A DNA stretch of 8,122 nt from the NCBI GenBank assembly GCA_949935685.1, contig CATLGN010000058.1:1-8122 (forward strand), in the 5' to 3' direction. Made by a program: the position numbers and the translations under genes. Of this stretch, positions 5,418-8,122 are shown in pieces. How positions within the stretch are numbered: position 1 is the first letter of the stretch; each line of letters starts with the position of its first letter. The notes below the pieces were generated by a model. It was not told the DNA's origin and ran no database searches. It saw nothing but the letters and a program-made list of their open reading frames with translations. This DNA is from an uncultured Lachnospiraceae bacterium (GTDB taxonomy: Bacteria > Bacillota > Clostridia > Lachnospirales > Lachnospiraceae).

Positions 5418-7067
5418 ATGAAAGCGGACAACAGGGAACTGCAGAAACTGACAAAGTTGTCGGAAGGCGGGAAGGGCATCATTTATGCCTGGCAGGATAA
5501 GGTTCTCAAAATATACAAACAACATGTGGACATGGCTTCCAAAGAGAAAAAGATACGGATGCTGATGGCAAAGAAACTTCCCCGGGAAGTGATCCGGCCG
5601 CTGGAGATGGTGTGCAATCAGGACGGCAGAATGATCGGATTTTTGATGGAACGGGTGGAAGGGGAGGAAATTCGGCGGCTGGCAAATGCGAAGTACAGAA
5701 AGGCCAATCGTGTTGACACCCGTGAAACGCTTGCTGTCCTTGTCCGCATGTGGCGAACCATGGAGAAAATCCATCAGGCGGGAATCTGTATCGGTGATCT
5801 GAATGACAGAAATATATTGTTTAACCGGACGGGCGATGTGTTTTTTATTGATTGTGACAGTTGGAGCGTGGGAACGGAGCATTGTCAGGCCGTTATGGAG
5901 TTGTTTCGGGATCCGCTGATGACAGGCAATGTATTTACGAAGGAGACGGATTTGTATGCCGCCTGCATTATCATCTGGAAACTTTTGACAGGGATCCATC
6001 CATATGGCGGGACGATGGAACCGGATATGAATATTGTGGAACGGATGAGACGGGGCATTTGCGTGATTGATAATCCGGACGTGAAAATCCCGCGGACGGT
6101 CAGAGGATGGCAGCATATCAGCCCTGCGCTTGTGGCGGCGCTGAAGCGGGTATTTGTGCATACGAGCCGGGAGCTTGGCGGGGAATTGGAAGGAATGTAT
6201 GCAGATCTGTGTTCCGGCAGCAGCGTTTCCCACATTCCGTCTGTGCTTTCGGCGGAGGAGAAGACAGAAGAAAGACTGCGGACGACGGCGTTGTTACGGG
6301 GAGCGGATGTGCGGATTGTCTGGGATGAATTTTGTTATCTGGACCGGACGGATCGGGTTGTCTGCATTGCGACGGGAGAGAAAATTTCCTGGGAGCCGGG
6401 GGTCTCGTACCATTTTCTGCAAGACGGGACCGCGGTATTGGCATACGCGGATCGATTTTCTTTTACGGCAGCGGGGCATTGCTGTGAGATGGCAAAAAAA
6501 TATGGCAGCCGGATTTGCACGGACGGCAATTCCGTTTATTATATTACGCCGGGCGATACGCTGATGCGGGTGACGGTGACAGAAAGCGGCAACGGAATCC
6601 GCCCGCTGGCGGACTGTGGCTATGAAGCGTATTTTGCGGCAGCGGATGGGCATTTTTGTCTTGTGAGCCGATGCGGGAGCAGTCTGGTGGTCAACTGTGA
6701 CGGCAGAAATGCGGAACTGGATGATACGGGCAGGATTATGGATTATGGGATTCACAGAGATCCTGTCCGGGGAAGCTGGCTGGTTGTGCTGGAACATGAC
6801 AGCGGCGTCTTCCGCACCGGCATCGTCCGCAATGGCGTCGCGTCGGTTACGGAGCAGATTTGCTATCCCTGCAGTCCGGGCAGTCTGTGCATGTCAGACC
6901 ATACGCTGTATGTCCCCATGGACGGGCGGATTCGGGCGTACGATTTCCCAAAACGGATATTCCGGGATTTCGACTGCGAAGCGGTATCCGCCGGGAGCCG
7001 GCTTGTAAAATTAAGAAACGGCTTCCACATCGTCAATGACGAAAATATCTATTGCTTTCCGGCCTGA
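5418..7067 (+). CDS. Atypical serine/threonine protein kinase with beta-rich C-terminal half
   Basis: A 549-residue protein. Residues about 10-265 are a protein kinase domain: glycine loop SEGGKGII (15-22), ATP-site lysine K31 in VLKIYK, hinge LMERVEGEEI, catalytic loop GDLNDRN (D127, N132) and a metal-binding D145 in FIDCDSW, which replaces DFG. The histidine of the usual HRD is absent (I-G-D). The FID-x-DS form and the following helix TDLYAACIIIWKLLTGIHPYGG are typical of kinases encoded with VWA and PP2C proteins. Residues about 290-549 contain repeated short beta-strand and turn units (for example DGNSVYYITPGDTLMRV, DGHFCLVSRCG, DHTLYVPMDGRIRAYD) that resemble a beta-propeller, perhaps a sensor or protein-binding platform. 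No membrane helix is seen, so it is cytoplasmic. The ATG at 5418 is chosen over an in-frame TTG at 5400; the purine-rich GAAGGCGGGGAG lies just before it. The kinase part is firm; the propeller is inference. Confidence 0.87.
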   Translation: MKADNRELQKLTKLSEGGKGIIYAWQDKVLKIYKQHVDMASKEKKIRMLMAKKLPREVIRPLEMVCNQDGRMIGFLMERVEGEEIRRLANAKYRKANRVDTRETLAVLVRMWRTMEKIHQAGICIGDLNDRNILFNRTGDVFFIDCDSWSVGTEHCQAVMELFRDPLMTGNVFTKETDLYAACIIIWKLLTGIHPYGGTMEPDMNIVERMRRGICVIDNPDVKIPRTVRGWQHISPALVAALKRVFVHTSRELGGELEGMYADLCSGSSVSHIPSVLSAEEKTEERLRTTALLRGADVRIVWDEFCYLDRTDRVVCIATGEKISWEPGVSYHFLQDGTAVLAYADRFSFTAAGHCCEMAKKYGSRICTDGNSVYYITPGDTLMRVTVTESGNGIRPLADCGYEAYFAAADGHFCLVSRCGSSLVVNCDGRNAELDDTGRIMDYGIHRDPVRGSWLVVLEHDSGVFRTGIVRNGVASVTEQICYPCSPGSLCMSDHTLYVPMDGRIRAYDFPKRIFRDFDCEAVSAGSRLVKLRNGFHIVNDENIYCFPA

Positions 7068-7116
7068 AAAATATTATGCTTAAATAGATGCGGCAGAGAA
7101 ATTACCGCAGGCCGAC

Positions 7117-7122
7117 AGGGGG
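7117..7122 (+). promoter_or_regulatory. Ribosome binding site deciding the NrtR-like start
   Basis: AGGGGG lies seven bases before the ATG at 7130. In-frame ATG codons at 7088 and 7124 have either no ribosome binding site or no spacing, so 7130 is preferred. Confidence 0.65.
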
Positions 7123-7129
7123 AATGAGT

Positions 7130-8053
7130 ATGGGAACATATGCGATGTCAGCGGAAGAGAGGGCCTGGCTGGAAACGTATCATATCGCAGATTTCGACAG
7201 GCCGTCGGTGGCCGCTGATATGGCGGTTTTTTCCATTATGGGAACGGAGATGCGGGAAACGGCGGAACGGAAAAATTACCGGAAAGATCCGGAAAAATGT
7301 CTGAAACTGTTACTGATCCGGCGCGGCTCTCATCCTTTTAAAAACCGATGGGCGCTGCCGGGCGGATTCTGCCGCCGCGGAGAGAGCACGCAGGAGACGG
7401 CGCGGCGGGAACTGCAGGAAGAAACCGGTGTCCGGGACGCTTATCTGCGTCCGTTTGCCATATTCAGCGAAGTGGACCGGGATCCGCGGGGATGGATTAT
7501 ATCCCATGCGTTTCTGACGCTGATCGACGGGGCGCGCTATCGGGTGCATGAGGGTTCCGATGCCTGGGAGGCGCGCTGGTTTCGGGTGGAACTGAAAAAA
7601 GAGGAAAATGACAGAGTGATAGCGGCGGATTGCGCCGGGATTATCAATACATATACACTGTGTCTTTCCGATGCGGAAGATGGCGGTACGGAGCTGACGG
7701 CGGTAATCCGGGAAGACAAACAGTTTCAAAACTATCATGAAAACCTGCACTACGAGATCGTCAACGCCGGCGGATTGGCATTTGATCATGCGTCTGTCAT
7801 ACTGTGCGCGTTTCTGGAACTGCGTCGTCAGGTGGAAGCGGGAGGAACGATTGTATTTGATCTGATGCCGGAGCTTTTTACACTGTCGGAATTGCAACAG
7901 GCATACGAAGTGGTACTTGGCAGAACGCTGCTGACAGCGAATTTTCGGAGGAAGATTGCCCCCCTTGTGGCAGAGACACAGGAGGCGGCTGCGGGTGCGG
8001 GGCATCGGCCGGCGCGTCTGTTTCGGCGAAATCTGGATGCCTTTTATCGTTAA
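7130..8053 (+). CDS. NrtR-type transcriptional regulator: Nudix domain fused to winged-helix DNA-binding domain
   Basis: A 307-residue protein with a Nudix domain at about 28-155 and an NrtR C-terminal winged-helix domain at about 205-300. The Nudix box GX5EX7REUXEEXGU is complete: G79, E85, R93-E94, E97-E98, G100 and V101, so ADP-ribose pyrophosphatase-like activity is possible, whereas the box is degenerate in many NrtR repressors. The C-terminal part is recognised by LAFDHASVIL, FDLMPELFTLSELQ, YEVVLGRTL, NFRRKI and RPARLFRR. Known NrtR proteins repress NAD biosynthesis and salvage genes and release DNA on binding ADP-ribose or related NAD metabolites. Here it is the last gene of an operon beginning with a nicotinamidase-like gene and preceded by palindromes at 3005-3037, its likely operator. 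It follows the kinase gene after 62 bases without a terminator. The family call is firm; autoregulation is inference. Confidence 0.9.
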   Translation: MGTYAMSAEERAWLETYHIADFDRPSVAADMAVFSIMGTEMRETAERKNYRKDPEKCLKLLLIRRGSHPFKNRWALPGGFCRRGESTQETARRELQEETGVRDAYLRPFAIFSEVDRDPRGWIISHAFLTLIDGARYRVHEGSDAWEARWFRVELKKEENDRVIAADCAGIINTYTLCLSDAEDGGTELTAVIREDKQFQNYHENLHYEIVNAGGLAFDHASVILCAFLELRRQVEAGGTIVFDLMPELFTLSELQQAYEVVLGRTLLTANFRRKIAPLVAETQEAAAGAGHRPARLFRRNLDAFYR

Positions 8054-8122
8054 GAGGGGGAGGTGAGCGGACGAAAAGAAACTATGTTTGGAGGATACTG
8101 ATTGCGATCTGTGCTGTCGCCT
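8054..8122 (+). other. 3' edge of window, possible start of another gene
   Basis: A purine-rich stretch GAGGGGGAGG (8054-8063) runs into a GTG at 8063. From that GTG the frame stops after 12 codons (TGA at 8099). The neighbouring frame from 8065 reads RTKRNYVWRILIAICAVA to the edge, basic then hydrophobic, like a signal peptide or membrane anchor, but without a start codon. Too little sequence remains to call a gene. Confidence 0.3.

Noticed and set aside
5382..6233. 283-residue open frame on the minus strand
   Set aside because: Antisense to the kinase domain, low-complexity basic composition, no family recognised.
7088..7129. Upstream ATG codons at 7088 and 7124 for the NrtR-like gene
   Set aside because: The first has no Shine-Dalgarno and adds a basic segment not typical of the family; the second touches the AGGGGG site. 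The ATG at 7130 has correct spacing.
1..8122. CRISPR array, tRNA, rRNA, insertion sequence or prophage ends
   Set aside because: No regularly spaced repeats, cloverleaf-like sequences, transposase motifs or terminal inverted repeats were seen.

Overview
The window looks like chromosomal DNA of a Gram-positive anaerobe, most likely class Clostridia and possibly Lachnospiraceae. I base this on the strong AGGAGG-type ribosome binding sites, the paired NifU-like scaffold and GGGtGRT genes, the mixed mid-GC codon use, and the COG1101-type ABC ATPase. The taxonomic call is inference from gene content; no marker gene is present.

Layout: (1) 2-361 (+), the C-terminal part of an ABC transporter ATPase cut by the window edge. 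(2) 512-2233 (+), a two-gene operon of a NifU-like Fe-S scaffold and a GGGtGRT-family protein, with codon use suggesting high expression and closed by a strong intrinsic terminator at 2269-2305. (3) 2342-2893 (-), a Uma2-family (DUF820) putative nuclease, convergent with the GGGtGRT operon. (4) 3066-8053 (+), a five-gene operon divergent from uma2: nicotinamidase-like cysteine hydrolase, von Willebrand A (VWA) protein, PP2C-like phosphatase, atypical Ser/Thr kinase with a beta-rich C-terminal half, and an NrtR-type fusion of a Nudix domain to a winged-helix domain. (5) 8054-8122, too short to call; it may hold the start of another gene.

The five-gene operon is the most interesting part. VWA, PP2C and kinase together match the phosphorylation triad known from Ter-dependent stress systems (TerY-P). 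Here the triad is bracketed by an enzyme of NAD salvage and by a regulator family known to sense NAD-derived ADP-ribose and to repress NAD genes. A near-consensus promoter (TTGACA, 17 bp, TATCAT) precedes the operon. Two near-identical 11-bp palindromes with centres 22 bp apart lie over its -10 box and start point, and form a good candidate operator for the operon's own last gene. The suggested model is that NAD or ADP-ribose status controls, through the NrtR-like protein, both nicotinamide recycling and a reversible phosphorylation switch acting on or through the VWA protein. The individual domain calls are firm; the joint function is inference.
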